A stretch of DNA of 64,000 bases from Clostridium putrefaciens (GCF_900461105.1 NZ_UFWZ01000001.1:2356001-2420000), one strand, 5' to 3'; positions 1 through 8,145 are shown, counted from the stretch's first letter. Translations and numbers: made by a program. The notes: generated by a model not told the origin, from the sequence alone.

Positions 1-55
1 CACCTTATGTAACAGTCATTATTGCAAACTCTATAAATATAAAGGAGACATATAT

Positions 56-961
56 ATGTTTGGATATGTTACTCCATGTAAGATGGAACTTAAAATAAAA
101 GATTTCGAAATATTTAAAGCTTATTATTGTGGTGTATGTAAGTCTATAAAAAGTAGTTATGGTAATATACCACGTATTTCTCTTAATTATGATATGACCT
201 TTTTAGCTATCCTAATAGATGCTCTTTTAGATGAACCCTTCCATCTAAATCTTAAACGTTGTCCTGTTCATCCACTAAAGAAAAGGTTATATGTTACTAA
301 TAACAACTCAGTAAATTATGCTTCAAACCTTAATATAACTTTGACACATTATAAACTTTTAGATGATTTGAATGACGAAAAGGATTTTAAATATAAAATA
401 CTATATTCAATTTCTAATCTGTACATAAAAAAAAATCCGCTCTATCTAAAAGATGTTGAAAGTCAAATACAGATCTCCCTAGAAAAACTTTCAACCCAAG
501 AAAAAAATATAAACGAAACTAATATAGATAGTATAAGTGACACCTTTGCTGATCTTACAGGTATACTTTTAACAAGTTATAACTTTAAGGATCATAGCTT
601 TATAGAAGACCTTTATTGGCTTGGATACAACCTTGGAAAATGGATATATCTAATAGATGCTATAGATGACTTAAAGGATGATATGAAACATAATAAATTT
701 AACCCTATAAATCATTGTTTTAATGAAAATAATTTAAGTTATTTAGAGTTTTATCCTTTAATAAAAGATAGGGTTGAGTTTACATTAGTTTACTGTGCTT
801 CACAATGCATTGATATCTTTTACAAACTACCAATTAAAAAGAATAAAGATTTAATAGAAAATATATTAAAATATGGCTTAATGGAAAAAACGGATAAAGT
901 ATTCTTCCCTGAAAAATATAATAAAGATAATATTTATATAAATCTAAAAAAGGAAGTGTAA
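56..961 (+). CDS. DUF5685 family protein
   Basis: I recognise the N-terminal pattern MFGYVTPCK followed by YYCGVCKS (C-x2-C near residues 25-28) and a later RCPVHP cysteine; this matches the DUF5685 family of Firmicutes, whose function is unknown. The protein is 301 aa, mostly helical, with no signal peptide or membrane segment that I can see. The paired cysteines suggest metal binding, which is inference. An AAAGGAG site lies 8 bases before the ATG. Only 5 bases separate it from the J-domain gene downstream, so the two are almost certainly co-transcribed, perhaps with the membrane protein at 1602. The first 55 bases of the window carry only its ribosome binding site and AT-rich leader. Confidence 0.75.
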   Translation: MFGYVTPCKMELKIKDFEIFKAYYCGVCKSIKSSYGNIPRISLNYDMTFLAILIDALLDEPFHLNLKRCPVHPLKKRLYVTNNNSVNYASNLNITLTHYKLLDDLNDEKDFKYKILYSISNLYIKKNPLYLKDVESQIQISLEKLSTQEKNINETNIDSISDTFADLTGILLTSYNFKDHSFIEDLYWLGYNLGKWIYLIDAIDDLKDDMKHNKFNPINHCFNENNLSYLEFYPLIKDRVEFTLVYCASQCIDIFYKLPIKKNKDLIENILKYGLMEKTDKVFFPEKYNKDNIYINLKKEV

Positions 962-966
962 TTATT

Positions 967-1563
967 ATGACAGATCCATATAAAATACTAGGAATTAAAG
1001 AAACGGCTACAGATGAAGAGATAAAATTAGCCTATAGAGAACTTGCTAAAAAGTATCACCCTGATCAATATGGAAATAATCCATTAAAAGATCTAGCAGA
1101 GGATAAGATGAGAGAAATAAATGAAGCTTATAATTATCTTTTAAAAGATTCTAAAAACAATAGTTCAAACCAAAATTATAGTAATGAAAATTATCATTCT
1201 GAATATAATAATCTTAGTGAAATAAGAATGTATATTCAAAGAGGAGATATAAGATCTGCTGAAAGCGCTCTAAATAATATAAAAGTAAGGAACGGTGAAT
1301 GGAATTATCTTATGGGTATGGTTCATCTAAAAAAGGGTTGGAATGATAGTGCATTCAATTATATATCAATAGCTTGTAGGTTAGATCCTAATAACTTTGA
1401 ATATAGGCAAGCATTAAATATGATGAATAATAGTACTACAGGTTATAGACAATCATACGGTAATTCTAGTAGCAATGGTGGTGCCTGTGATATATGTCTT
1501 AAGCTTTGGTGCCTTGATACTATGTGCGAATGCTTCGGTGGAGATTGTATCCCTTGTTGCTAA
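967..1563 (+). CDS. J-domain (DnaJ-like) co-chaperone with Cys-rich tail
   Basis: Residues 1-65 form a J domain: [18 protein letters not shown], then YHPDQ, which contains the HPD tripeptide that stimulates DnaK ATPase. There is no Gly/Phe region and no DnaJ-type zinc centre. An Asn/Ser-rich linker follows, then a TPR-like helical part (about residues 80-150). The last 30 residues hold eight cysteines, ending in IPCC. This is a specialised J protein, not DnaJ itself (198 aa against about 375). It sits 5 bases after the DUF5685 gene, also Cys-containing, which suggests a joint role; the client is unknown. The Cys-rich tail could bind metal or be palmitoyl-like membrane associated, but nothing in the sequence settles this. 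Confidence 0.8.
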   Translation: MTDPYKILGIKETATDEEIKLAYRELAKKYHPDQYGNNPLKDLAEDKMREINEAYNYLLKDSKNNSSNQNYSNENYHSEYNNLSEIRMYIQRGDIRSAESALNNIKVRNGEWNYLMGMVHLKKGWNDSAFNYISIACRLDPNNFEYRQALNMMNNSTTGYRQSYGNSSSNGGACDICLKLWCLDTMCECFGGDCIPCC

Positions 1564-1601
1564 GTAATAATTAATAAATTAAATAAATAAGGAGGATTTA
1601 A

Positions 1602-2102
1602 ATGGATAAGAGTAAACATATTGCTAAAGGTGGACTTTTCACATCTCTAACTGTGATAATATTATATATTTCAAGTATAATCCCCACAAGCAAATTAACT
1701 TTACTTGCAATAACCACTTCAATAATGTCAATTTCAATCTTATCTATTAATATAAGATCCTCCTTTATAGTTTATATAGCGTGCTTTATATTATCCTTTA
1801 TACTAGGACTAAAAGGTTTTTCTATTTCATACCTTCTTTTTTTTGGTATTTATGCTTTTATGAAATACTATATAGAAGGATTAAGGAAACCTTTTTTAGA
1901 AATATTATTAAAATTAATATTTTTTAATATCTCTATATTAATACTTTTTTATATCTATAAGCAATTATCCTTCCCTATGCCTTCTATTAATATTCCTTAT
2001 TATATATCATTATTAATTTTACAGGTTATGTTCATAATTTTTGATTATGCCTTAACCCTTATAATCTTTCAAATAAACATATATATTAAAAAATTCATTT
2101 AA
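1602..2102 (+). CDS. small integral membrane protein
   Basis: A 166-aa protein with about five hydrophobic segments, short loops and a Lys-rich N terminus (MDKSKHIAKGG). The segment pattern resembles small ECF-transporter S-component-like or YbaN-like clostridial membrane proteins, but I do not recognise the family and no substrate can be named. A good site (AAGGAGGATTTAA) precedes the ATG. It follows the J-domain gene by 38 bases on the same strand, with no terminator visible between, so it may be the last gene of that operon. It converges on the DUF4317 gene, whose stop is only 10 bases away. Confidence 0.6.
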   Translation: MDKSKHIAKGGLFTSLTVIILYISSIIPTSKLTLLAITTSIMSISILSINIRSSFIVYIACFILSFILGLKGFSISYLLFFGIYAFMKYYIEGLRKPFLEILLKLIFFNISILILFYIYKQLSFPMPSINIPYYISLLILQVMFIIFDYALTLIIFQINIYIKKFI

Positions 2103-2111
2103 TGTGCTATT

Positions 2112-3260
2112 CTATTTTTCCAAAGCTAAGCTTAAATCTTCAATATCTTTTTTAACTTCATCATCTTTAATTTCTATGTCACCTATATAGGATTTTTCAT
2201 CCATGCTTATCATAAGATACCTCTTACCATCTTCGCCTACATTTTGTTTTATTTTATCTAATGCTGCAGGACTTATATTTATAGTTACATATTGATTTTC
2301 AATCTTCAAAGATTTAGACTTAGAATCTGGTAATATACTATTTATATTGAAAGCATAATCGTCTTTAGTTAAAATATTTTTACTTATATTTAATAACTCC
2401 TCTTCTTTAAGAGCGCTTTCTTCTTCTATAAAGGGAAGTATATCTCTTATAGTTAAGCTTTCCTCACCATTTTCCTTTTGTTCGCCTAAAAACTCATATA
2501 AGTCTTTTAATGTGGATATCTTTAATCCATCCTTTGCAGAAAACTTTATTATATTTGAAAAGTTCTCCTTATCTTCTGTAAGGGTAGGTTTTATTTCACA
2601 ATTTAGTACCCCTTTTATAAATCCCTCATCTAAAGTTTTTATTTTACCATTATAATATAGTGTTTTATTTAAGTCTTGCCCTTCTGAATCTAATATAGGA
2701 TATAAGAATCCTTGTATCGGAGCATTTAAATCTAAAATAACATCTAAGTTAGAACTTTCTTTAAAGCTTTTACTTTCATAATCAAATTTTAAAGACTTTT
2801 TAGGTGCAGCCACTCTATTTATCGATACTAAAATAAAACTAGGATTTTCATCTAATAAAGAATTTTTATCTATAGTATATCTACCCTTTAATATATTTAT
2901 AGTAATATCAGTATCATATATACAGTTTTCGTATATCTTATTTACTAAATCTTTCATACTATCCTCTTCAATATCCTCATTCAATAAATTAAGAAGTATA
3001 TTTTGAGTACTTAATTCTTCCTTTTCAATAAAATCAAGTTGAAATAGCTTTTCATCTATATTACCTGTTAATAACCTTTTAAAATTATTAATATATAATT
3101 TTTGAACTTCTTCCTCAATTATATTAAAATCCTTTTTTTCACTAAATATTATCTTTCCACTATCTTTTTTAAAGTAACAACTATATATTTCTTCTATCTT
3201 CAATATATTACTATTAGATTTTATATTTTTCTTTATAACTGCTATCTGCTTTTTATCCAT
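2112..3260 (-). CDS. DUF4317 family protein
   Basis: The start MDKKQIAVIKKNIK, the IYSCYFKKDSGKI segment and the overall length (382 aa) match DUF4317, a clostridial family of unknown function. The protein is acidic and soluble, with no signal peptide or membrane segment. AGGAGGCATAT lies directly before the ATG. It is separated by 31 bases from the upstream thioredoxin-like gene on the same strand and is probably co-transcribed with it. No catalytic motif can be read. Confidence 0.7.
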   Translation of the reverse strand: MDKKQIAVIKKNIKSNSNILKIEEIYSCYFKKDSGKIIFSEKKDFNIIEEEVQKLYINNFKRLLTGNIDEKLFQLDFIEKEELSTQNILLNLLNEDIEEDSMKDLVNKIYENCIYDTDITINILKGRYTIDKNSLLDENPSFILVSINRVAAPKKSLKFDYESKSFKESSNLDVILDLNAPIQGFLYPILDSEGQDLNKTLYYNGKIKTLDEGFIKGVLNCEIKPTLTEDKENFSNIIKFSAKDGLKISTLKDLYEFLGEQKENGEESLTIRDILPFIEEESALKEEELLNISKNILTKDDYAFNINSILPDSKSKSLKIENQYVTINISPAALDKIKQNVGEDGKRYLMISMDEKSYIGDIEIKDDEVKKDIEDLSLALEK

Positions 3261-3291
3261 ATATGCCTCCTAAATATTAATTCCCTTAAAA

Positions 3292-3777
3292 TTATCTATT
3301 AGAAAAAATAATATTTAAGAATTCTTCTTCTACAAGAATATTATATTTCCCTTCCCTATAATCCTCAATGAACCTTCTCTTATCATCAATCTTTGCACTA
3401 ATTACTTTTGCTTTTAGTTCTTCTGGAAATTCTACGTATACACCTAAAGCTTTCATGTCCTTATCAAAAAACATAAACGTTGGAATTCTTGCCTCACCTA
3501 AATTTTCTTCTAAAAACTTTTCGTTTCCTACTCTTTTAAATATATATATTGCTACATTTGAATTTATCTCTTGAAATCTTTTTAACATAGGTAAAGAAAC
3601 ATTACAGTCAGGACAATACCCCTCACTAAATGCTATGACATTTATAGTTTCATCTAACTCTTTTAGTTTTACAATGTTTTGGTCACTTATAAGTGTCTTA
3701 TCATATATGTCTAAATGTTCCTTTGTAGCGGATTCCATATATTTTTCATAGCTTAAAGCTTCATTTAAATCTACCAA
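3292..3777 (-). CDS. thioredoxin-like protein
   Basis: A 161-aa thioredoxin-fold protein. The active-site-like motif CPDC lies in FSEGYCPDCNVSLPML (about residue 55), at the end of a first beta strand as in thioredoxins. The cis-proline region is visible as EARIPTFMFF. CPDC differs from the canonical CGPC, so the redox potential and partner are uncertain; it could be a bacillithiol/thiol reductase-like or an orphan thioredoxin. Start: TTG at 3777 preceded by TAGGAGGT with 7 bases spacing; no ATG fits better. It is followed by the DUF4317 gene. Upstream lies a 467-base intergenic region with a hairpin and a Rex-like palindrome (see separate entries). Confidence 0.75.
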   Translation of the reverse strand: MVDLNEALSYEKYMESATKEHLDIYDKTLISDQNIVKLKELDETINVIAFSEGYCPDCNVSLPMLKRFQEINSNVAIYIFKRVGNEKFLEENLGEARIPTFMFFDKDMKALGVYVEFPEELKAKVISAKIDDKRRFIEDYREGKYNILVEEEFLNIIFSNR

Positions 3778-3912
3778 CCTTAAAACCTCCTAATGTTAAT
3801 CTTTTGTTACAAATTAATTTATATATAATAATAATAGTACTATATTATAGTTATTATCATTAAAACGTCTTATACCTTATATAATTCTAATAAAGTATTA
3901 AAAGTCCTTCTT

Positions 3913-3927
3913 TGTTTATTATAAACA
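3913..3927. promoter_or_regulatory. 7-1-7 palindrome upstream of thioredoxin-like gene
   Basis: TGTTTAT-T-ATAAACA is a perfect 7-1-7 palindrome about 140 bases upstream of the thioredoxin-like gene, on the thioredoxin side of the terminator at 3936. Its geometry is that of Fur/PerR-type operators, and perR itself is 300 bases away, but the bases do not match the PerR consensus well. In AT-rich DNA a chance palindrome is possible. Confidence 0.25.
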
Positions 3928-3935
3928 GGTAAAAA

Positions 3936-3958
3936 AAAGAACAGAATTTCTGTTCTTT
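3936..3958 (-). terminator. intrinsic terminator (minus strand)
   Basis: AAAGAACAGAA and TTCTGTTCTTT form an 11-bp perfect stem. On the minus strand it is followed by a run of seven or more T. No minus-strand gene precedes it, so it either ends a small RNA starting near 4005 or acts as an attenuator ahead of the thioredoxin-like gene. The 467 bases from 3778 to 4244 hold this, the palindromes at 3913 and 3984, and the perR promoter. Confidence 0.6.
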
Positions 3959-3983
3959 AAAGTGAAATGAACACGTGTAAATA

Positions 3984-4001
3984 TTGTTAATTTATTAACA
4001 G
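3984..4001. promoter_or_regulatory. Rex-box-like palindrome
   Basis: TTGTTAA-TTTA-TTAACAG differs by one base from TTGTTAANNNNTTAACAA, the redox-sensing Rex operator described for Clostridia. It lies just downstream of a minus-strand promoter candidate: TTGTAT (4039-4034), 16 bases, TAGAAT (4017-4012, with an extended TG). At about +5 to +22 it would block early elongation. The nearest minus-strand gene is the thioredoxin-like one. Confidence 0.45.
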
Positions 4002-4184
4002 CCTTAAATTTATTCTATCACATTTTCATAAAAATACAAGTGTTTTATTTATGTCTTTATTTTACACTCCTCTTTATTTTGTCTATACAACTAAAACTTA
4101 TATTATTTATACTTTATTAATGTTATAATGTATTCGTGCTTATTTGATACATAAATAACATTATGTTGAATTTATAATTATATT

Positions 4185-4213
4185 TTGACTTGTGATAATT
4201 TTTATTATATAAT
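4185..4213 (+). promoter_or_regulatory. sigma-A promoter of perR
   Basis: TTGACT (4185-4190), a 17-base spacer and TATAAT (4208-4213), 31 bases before the perR start codon. The upstream stretch TTATAATTATA at 4172-4182 resembles half of a PerR box, which would fit autoregulation, but the second half is poor. Confidence 0.7.
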
Positions 4214-4244
4214 AGAACTAATTAAATAATAAGGATGGTGCACA

Positions 4245-4664
4245 ATGGATAATATAACAGCTATTTTTAAAGAAAAAAAATTAAAGCTAACTCCGCAGAG
4301 GATTGCTGTTTATAAGTATCTTCAATCCACTCATGAGCACCCATCGGCTGAAGCTATATATAAGTCACTTCAACCTTCCTATCCTACAATGAGCTTAGCT
4401 ACCGTTTACAAAGCTTTAAAAACTTTAGTAGAAGTAGGCCTTGTTCAAGAACTTAATGTAGGCGAAGGAAACTTTAGGTATGATGGGCGAATTGGAACAC
4501 ATCCCCATATTCAATGTATGTGTTGTAATCGTGTGGATGATATAGAAGGTATAACCTTTGACGAACTTAACAATACAATAAAACCCTATACGGATTATGA
4601 TATAGTAACTAATAGATTATACTTTTATGGATTATGCGCTAAATGTAAGGTATCAAATGAATAG
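4245..4664 (+). CDS. perR: peroxide-responsive Fur-family repressor PerR
   Basis: A 139-aa Fur-family regulator: winged helix at residues 1-80 (LTPQRIAVYKYL, SLATVYKALKTL) and a C-terminal dimerisation domain. Aligning by eye with Bacillus PerR, all five regulatory metal ligands are kept: His32, Asp80, His86, His88 and Asp99. The structural zinc cysteines are Cys91, Cys94, Cys131 and Cys134. In PerR, the iron-bound histidines are oxidised by peroxide and the repressor leaves DNA. The Asp at position 80 argues for PerR over Fur or Zur. A strong sigma-A promoter lies 31 bases upstream and a terminator follows, so it is monocistronic. The start is supported by AAGGATGGTG before the ATG. Confidence 0.82.
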   Translation: MDNITAIFKEKKLKLTPQRIAVYKYLQSTHEHPSAEAIYKSLQPSYPTMSLATVYKALKTLVEVGLVQELNVGEGNFRYDGRIGTHPHIQCMCCNRVDDIEGITFDELNNTIKPYTDYDIVTNRLYFYGLCAKCKVSNE

Positions 4665-4687
4665 TATTCTTATTGTCTGTTCTAATT

Positions 4688-4730
4688 AATAATAGCTACT
4701 CCTAACCTTTAGGAGTAGCTATTATTTTAT
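4688..4730 (+). terminator. perR terminator
   Basis: A 16-bp perfect stem (4688-4703 with 4711-4726), including AGCTACTCCT and AGGAGTAGCT, a 7-base loop and a T-rich tail; it also faces the convergent lipoprotein gene. Confidence 0.85.
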
Positions 4731-4797
4731 TCTATAATATTTATTTTTGTTAGAAACCTTCCCCTCTTGTTACTATACCTATTATTACACTATATCA

Positions 4798-6030
4798 TTA
4801 ATATGACTCTCTTATTAACTTCGTCCACTCATCTCCACTGTAGCTACCCCTTAATATATCATATATTTCTGATTTAACTTCATTTCTTATTTTAGGCGGC
4901 AAGCTATATATAAATGGTATATTAGTCATATTGCTAGAAATTATATCACTTTTTAAATTAGAATTTATTAAATGATTATCTTCCATAGCTTTTATATTCC
5001 CTGTAACAAAGCCATTTTCTGATGCCCGCATCTGAAATTCATCGCTATAAATAAACTTCATAAAATCCATTGCATCTTCTTGATTCTTAGAATTATTTGC
5101 AACTGCAATTAATGATTCCATAAATACTACTGGGGTCTTTTCTTTACCTATAAGTTTATAGTTACTAAATACTTTTGTATTTAATTTTTCTTCACCTTTA
5201 TTATAAGATGAAGCTACAATGCCCATTGGATATCTCCCCTTATCGATATAATTTAATATATCTTTATCTTTTACTTCTAACATATCTTTAGTTAGGTATT
5301 TATCTTTAGTTAATTTATTTAGTCCTTCTAAAACAATTTGAATATCCTTAAAATTATTATACTTTTCAGCATTTCCTTCATAAATATGTTCTAACTCTTT
5401 TTTATTTACTAAGTTATCCCCTAGCAACACAGTAATTACTTCCATAGCATCAATAGATTCAGGAGCTACAATTGGTATTTTAATATCTTTAACATTTATA
5501 AACTTTAATAGCTCTTCAAGTGTGAACTTATTAATTTCTATATCTTTATCCTCAAAATACTTCTGATTATATATTATTTGCATTGTGAAGGGTAAAATCC
5601 CTACAGCAAAATATTGATCTCCTTTAATCCCATAAGAAGTTATTATATTATAAAACCGATCATTTATATCGTTTTTCTTGTAAAATTCATTTAAATCAGC
5701 TATAAGTCCCTGATTACTTAGATCTAGTATATTGTTCCTGCTCGTTATAACTAAATCTATATCCTTAGTATCTTTCAAACATGCACTCATGTCATTTTTA
5801 TTAGTGGTAGCTTTTATATTTATTTTTATTCCTTCTTCCTGCTTCTTATATGATTCTATAGCAAATTTAATCATATCCATTGAAGCTTCATCCTTTGTAT
5901 CAACAAATATATTTATAGTATTACTTTCCTTATCATCATTATTCTTTTCTGATTTCCTTAAGGCACATCCAGATAAACTAATTAATAATAAAATTATAGT
6001 GATTATATATATATTCTTATGTGTTTTCAT
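4798..6030 (-). CDS. extracellular solute-binding lipoprotein (family 1)
   Basis: A 410-aa exported lipoprotein. Residues 1-22 are a lipoprotein signal with the lipobox LSGC (Cys22 would be lipidated). The rest fits the ABC sugar-type solute-binding fold: NIFVDTKDEASMDMIKFAIESY, DLVITS, YFAVGILPFTMQIIYNQKYF, and a C-terminal AMDFMKFIYSDEFQMRAS, a typical family 1 element. No permease or ATPase gene lies nearby, so this is an orphan binding protein and may serve a transporter elsewhere or a sensory role. The substrate cannot be named. TAGGAGGATAAT precedes the ATG. It diverges from the FG-GAP-like gene at 6176; the 145 bases between are AT-rich with no recognised operator. Confidence 0.8.
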   Translation of the reverse strand: MKTHKNIYIITIILLLISLSGCALRKSEKNNDDKESNTINIFVDTKDEASMDMIKFAIESYKKQEEGIKINIKATTNKNDMSACLKDTKDIDLVITSRNNILDLSNQGLIADLNEFYKKNDINDRFYNIITSYGIKGDQYFAVGILPFTMQIIYNQKYFEDKDIEINKFTLEELLKFINVKDIKIPIVAPESIDAMEVITVLLGDNLVNKKELEHIYEGNAEKYNNFKDIQIVLEGLNKLTKDKYLTKDMLEVKDKDILNYIDKGRYPMGIVASSYNKGEEKLNTKVFSNYKLIGKEKTPVVFMESLIAVANNSKNQEDAMDFMKFIYSDEFQMRASENGFVTGNIKAMEDNHLINSNLKSDIISSNMTNIPFIYSLPPKIRNEVKSEIYDILRGSYSGDEWTKLIRESY

Positions 6031-6175
6031 ATTATCCTCCTAGTATGTAAAAATTATAAAGTCCTATATCTTGAAATATTATTATTTCTATCATATTCTG
6101 CAGTAATTTCAAATATATCTTATATATAAGAGTTAAATATATTTTTAGATTCATATAATTAAAAGAGGTGGGTTT

Positions 6176-7108
6176 ATGAGGTTGAAGGTATTTACATTTA
6201 AAAAAGCTTATTCAATATATATTATTATTATTATTATACTTTCTTTATTAATTATTCCTTGGCCTAAGTTCAATAAATCCTCTACTACCTTTGTTTCTTT
6301 AAATGATTCAGAAAGTATTAAAGGCGATTTTAATGGAGATGGTGAAAATGACATACTTTATTCAAAAGTATCTAAAAATAAATATTATCTCCAGATAAAT
6401 ACCAAGAATGAAACTTATTTTTTAAAACCTTTCAAAAAGATTAATACCTTAGGAGAATCCTATCAACATTGGCCTTTAAGGGCTACAATGATGAGTATAT
6501 CAAAAAATAAACCACCCTCAATATTTACACAATGCTCTGAAAATGACATTCCTATACAGCATGTGTTCTACTGGGATGAACATAAATTTAAAGATATTTA
6601 TTGTTCAAATAACAATGTAATAGGCTTTTTAGATAACGGCAATAAAAGGTCTCCAAAATTTCTATCCGGAAATATAAAAGATGGTGAATTTACTATGTGT
6701 TATAATATACTACTTAAGAAGGAATTAAACCAGTTTAGTTATGACACATCAAATCTTCCTGGAGGAGATTCAATCTTAGGACTTATCCATTACATAGAGA
6801 ACTTACCTGAAGGTGACTCTAGTAACCTTGACATATTTTATAGTGGATTAATGTCTAAAAACATCTCTTCTTTAAATCAACTATCTGTAGATGGAACTAA
6901 TTTTAAGTTTTTAGATGGATTTTTCACTGATACAAGTTGGGATAATAAAAATAGTCCTTTAGAGATAAAATGGAATCTAAACTTTAGTTCCACATTAGAA
7001 TCTAACCAAAATTCAAAAGTTCAATATTGTTTAAGCGTTCTATTGAGACCTTGTGATACTTATAATAATAAATTTAAAATTTATTCTGTATCTATATTAT
7101 ATAATTAA
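6176..7108 (+). CDS. exported protein with FG-GAP-like segment
   Basis: A 310-aa protein with one N-terminal hydrophobic helix (about residues 12-28, IYIIIIIILSLLIIPWP) that would serve as signal or anchor, so most of the chain lies outside the membrane. GDFNGDGENDILYSK (about residues 50-64) is a calcium-binding-like D-x-D/N-x-D-G loop as in FG-GAP/VCBS beta-propeller repeats, but only one copy is clear. I do not recognise the family. Start chosen at the ATG after AGAGGTGGG. It is transcribed alone; downstream lies the GC-rich small-RNA candidate, which terminates toward this gene from the other strand. Confidence 0.6.
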   Translation: MRLKVFTFKKAYSIYIIIIIILSLLIIPWPKFNKSSTTFVSLNDSESIKGDFNGDGENDILYSKVSKNKYYLQINTKNETYFLKPFKKINTLGESYQHWPLRATMMSISKNKPPSIFTQCSENDIPIQHVFYWDEHKFKDIYCSNNNVIGFLDNGNKRSPKFLSGNIKDGEFTMCYNILLKKELNQFSYDTSNLPGGDSILGLIHYIENLPEGDSSNLDIFYSGLMSKNISSLNQLSVDGTNFKFLDGFFTDTSWDNKNSPLEIKWNLNFSSTLESNQNSKVQYCLSVLLRPCDTYNNKFKIYSVSILYN

Positions 7109-7129
7109 TTCTATCGCTTTAATTAGTCT

Positions 7130-7231
7130 AAAAAAAATAAGGGCCGCTAAAAGCGACCCAAAGGGGGATGGGGGTTTTGTATCGCTAAAAAATTTAGCTA
7201 TAGGAGATATATCTCCTATCTCCTTAATATT
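7130..7231 (-). ncRNA. candidate C-rich small regulatory RNA
   Basis: On the minus strand: TTGAAT (7265-7260), a 17-base spacer, TATATG (7242-7237), then about 100 bases with three hairpins. Hairpin one is a perfect 20-base palindrome (7200-7219); hairpin two pairs AGCTAAA with TTTAGC (7181-7200); hairpin three pairs GGGTCGCT with AGCGGCCC (7141-7159, one G-U) and is followed by TTATTTTTTTT, a textbook terminator. Between two and three is a single-stranded stretch with CCCCCATCCCCCTTT (7160-7174). Such C-rich loops in Gram-positive small RNAs pair with Shine-Dalgarno sequences; the bactofilin site AAGGGGGAT (7296-7304) is complementary over 9 bases. No gene encodes across this region and no known family is recognised. 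Confidence 0.45.
7200..7219. repeat. perfect 20-base palindrome
   Basis: ATAGGAGATA followed by TATCTCCTAT is perfectly self-complementary. It contains AGGAGAT, so on RNA it would hide a Shine-Dalgarno-like sequence in a hairpin. It is the 5' hairpin of the small-RNA candidate, and could alternatively be a protein operator for the bactofilin promoter (TTGACA at 7233-7238). Confidence 0.6.
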
Positions 7232-7308
7232 ATTGACATATAAATTTAAAATATACACTATTCAAAAAAACTTTTTATAATTTTTTATTAATTTTAAGGG
7301 GGATTAAA

Positions 7309-7671
7309 ATGTTTTCTGATAAGGATGGTAAAAACCTTGATCGAATAGAGACTCTAATAGGCGAGCTATGCAGTATAGTAGGTAACATTTCTGGCGAAGG
7401 TCTAATTAAAATAGATGGATCTATAGATGGCGACATCAAATGGAAGGATGATATTATAATCGGCGAAACAGCTCTATACAATGGCAATATAAGTTGTAAG
7501 AATGCTAAAGTGAACGGGAGGGTTAAAGGAAACATAACCTGTGAAGACAATCTTATAATAGAGCCTTTAGGAAATATATCTGGGGATATTACGGTTAAGC
7601 ATGTAACTATAAAAGAAGGTGCATCATTAGATGGAAGATGTACTATGTTAATAAATAAGATTCAAGATTAA
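7309..7671 (+). CDS. bactofilin (polymer-forming cytoskeletal protein)
   Basis: A 120-aa bactofilin-domain (DUF583) protein. The core is a run of short beta strands with Gly-turns typical of the right-handed beta-helix: GLIKIDGSIDGDIKWKDDIIIGETALYNGNI and so on to the end. Bactofilins polymerise without nucleotide and scaffold envelope or cell-shape proteins at the membrane. The length and lack of long tails are normal for Firmicutes. Start ATG after TAAGGGGGATTAAA. A TTGACA box lies at 7233 but a clear -10 is not visible. The SD is complementary to the C-rich loop of the neighbouring small-RNA candidate, suggesting translational control (inference). Monocistronic, with a terminator directly after. 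Confidence 0.85.
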   Translation: MFSDKDGKNLDRIETLIGELCSIVGNISGEGLIKIDGSIDGDIKWKDDIIIGETALYNGNISCKNAKVNGRVKGNITCEDNLIIEPLGNISGDITVKHVTIKEGASLDGRCTMLINKIQD

Positions 7672-7681
7672 GCAAAAATAT

Positions 7682-7717
7682 AAAAGGCTATGTTTTTAAT
7701 TAAAAACATAGCCTTTT
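7682..7717. terminator. bidirectional terminator
   Basis: AAAAGGCTATG... pairs perfectly over 17 bp (7682-7698 with 7701-7717) with A/T runs on both sides, between the convergent bactofilin gene and the Asn-rich gene at 7729. Confidence 0.85.
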
Positions 7718-7728
7718 ATAGGTATTCA

Positions 7729-8145
7729 TTAATCATCTTCTGATAAATATATATCTATTACATTATCAATTATATCTGATCTATCACCTAAAAAAGGTTT
7801 TAATGAGTTTAAAAGCTGTACAATAGCTTCATTTCCTACATTAATATCTATGTTTCTTCTTATTTGATTGTTTGATTTTAAAGCAGCATTATTATTTGTA
7901 TTATTAGCAGTGGTATTATTAGGAACCCCTTGATTGTTCATAGTGCCAATTAAATCTGCTATATTTAAATTACCAAGATCAGTACCATTAGAATTTAAAA
8001 GTCCTAACATGGTAGATAGCTTATTCATATCTACATTATTTAACATAGACATCATAGGATTCATACCACCATAATTTCCATTGTCATTTTGTATTTCTGG
8101 TTGCCTAACTTCTCTATCGTAATCCTTCCTTTTCTTTTTTCCCAT
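7729..8145 (-). CDS. Asn/Met-rich small protein
   Basis: A 138-aa protein with a basic N terminus (MGKKKRKDYDREV), a Met/Asn/Leu-rich middle (MNPMMSMLNNVDMNKLSTMLGLLNSNG), an Asn/Thr linker (about residues 75-92), and a more ordered acidic C-terminal part (VQLLNSLKPFLGDRSDIIDNVIDIYLSEDD). No cysteine, signal or membrane segment. It resembles small clostridial proteins of unknown function; I do not recognise a family. It lies in a row with two Cys/Gly-rich genes on the same strand, all with strong ribosome sites, suggesting a structural set, possibly spore related (inference). AAGGAGGCGCATA precedes the ATG. Confidence 0.6.
   Translation of the reverse strand: MGKKKRKDYDREVRQPEIQNDNGNYGGMNPMMSMLNNVDMNKLSTMLGLLNSNGTDLGNLNIADLIGTMNNQGVPNNTTANNTNNNAALKSNNQIRRNIDINVGNEAIVQLLNSLKPFLGDRSDIIDNVIDIYLSEDD

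Larger units (their letters stand above)
3930..4006 (-). ncRNA. candidate small RNA or leader transcript
   Basis: A promoter-like pair (TTGTAT, 16-base spacer, extended TGATAGAAT at 4020-4012), then about 75 bases without a usable reading frame, then a hairpin with a T run (3958-3930). This is the layout of a small RNA gene. It could equally be an attenuated leader of the thioredoxin-like gene 150 bases further on. No known RNA family is recognised. Confidence 0.3.

Noticed and set aside
7158-7180. Possible G-quadruplex (GGGGGATGGGGG)
   Set aside because: Only two long G runs and a weak third; a quadruplex needs four. The minus-strand C-rich reading explains it better.
7053-7280. Plus-strand 75-codon frame crossing the end of the 6176 gene and the GC-rich spot
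   Set aside because: It has no SD, overlaps the preceding gene and passes through the hairpins of the small-RNA candidate; its residues are explained by that structure.
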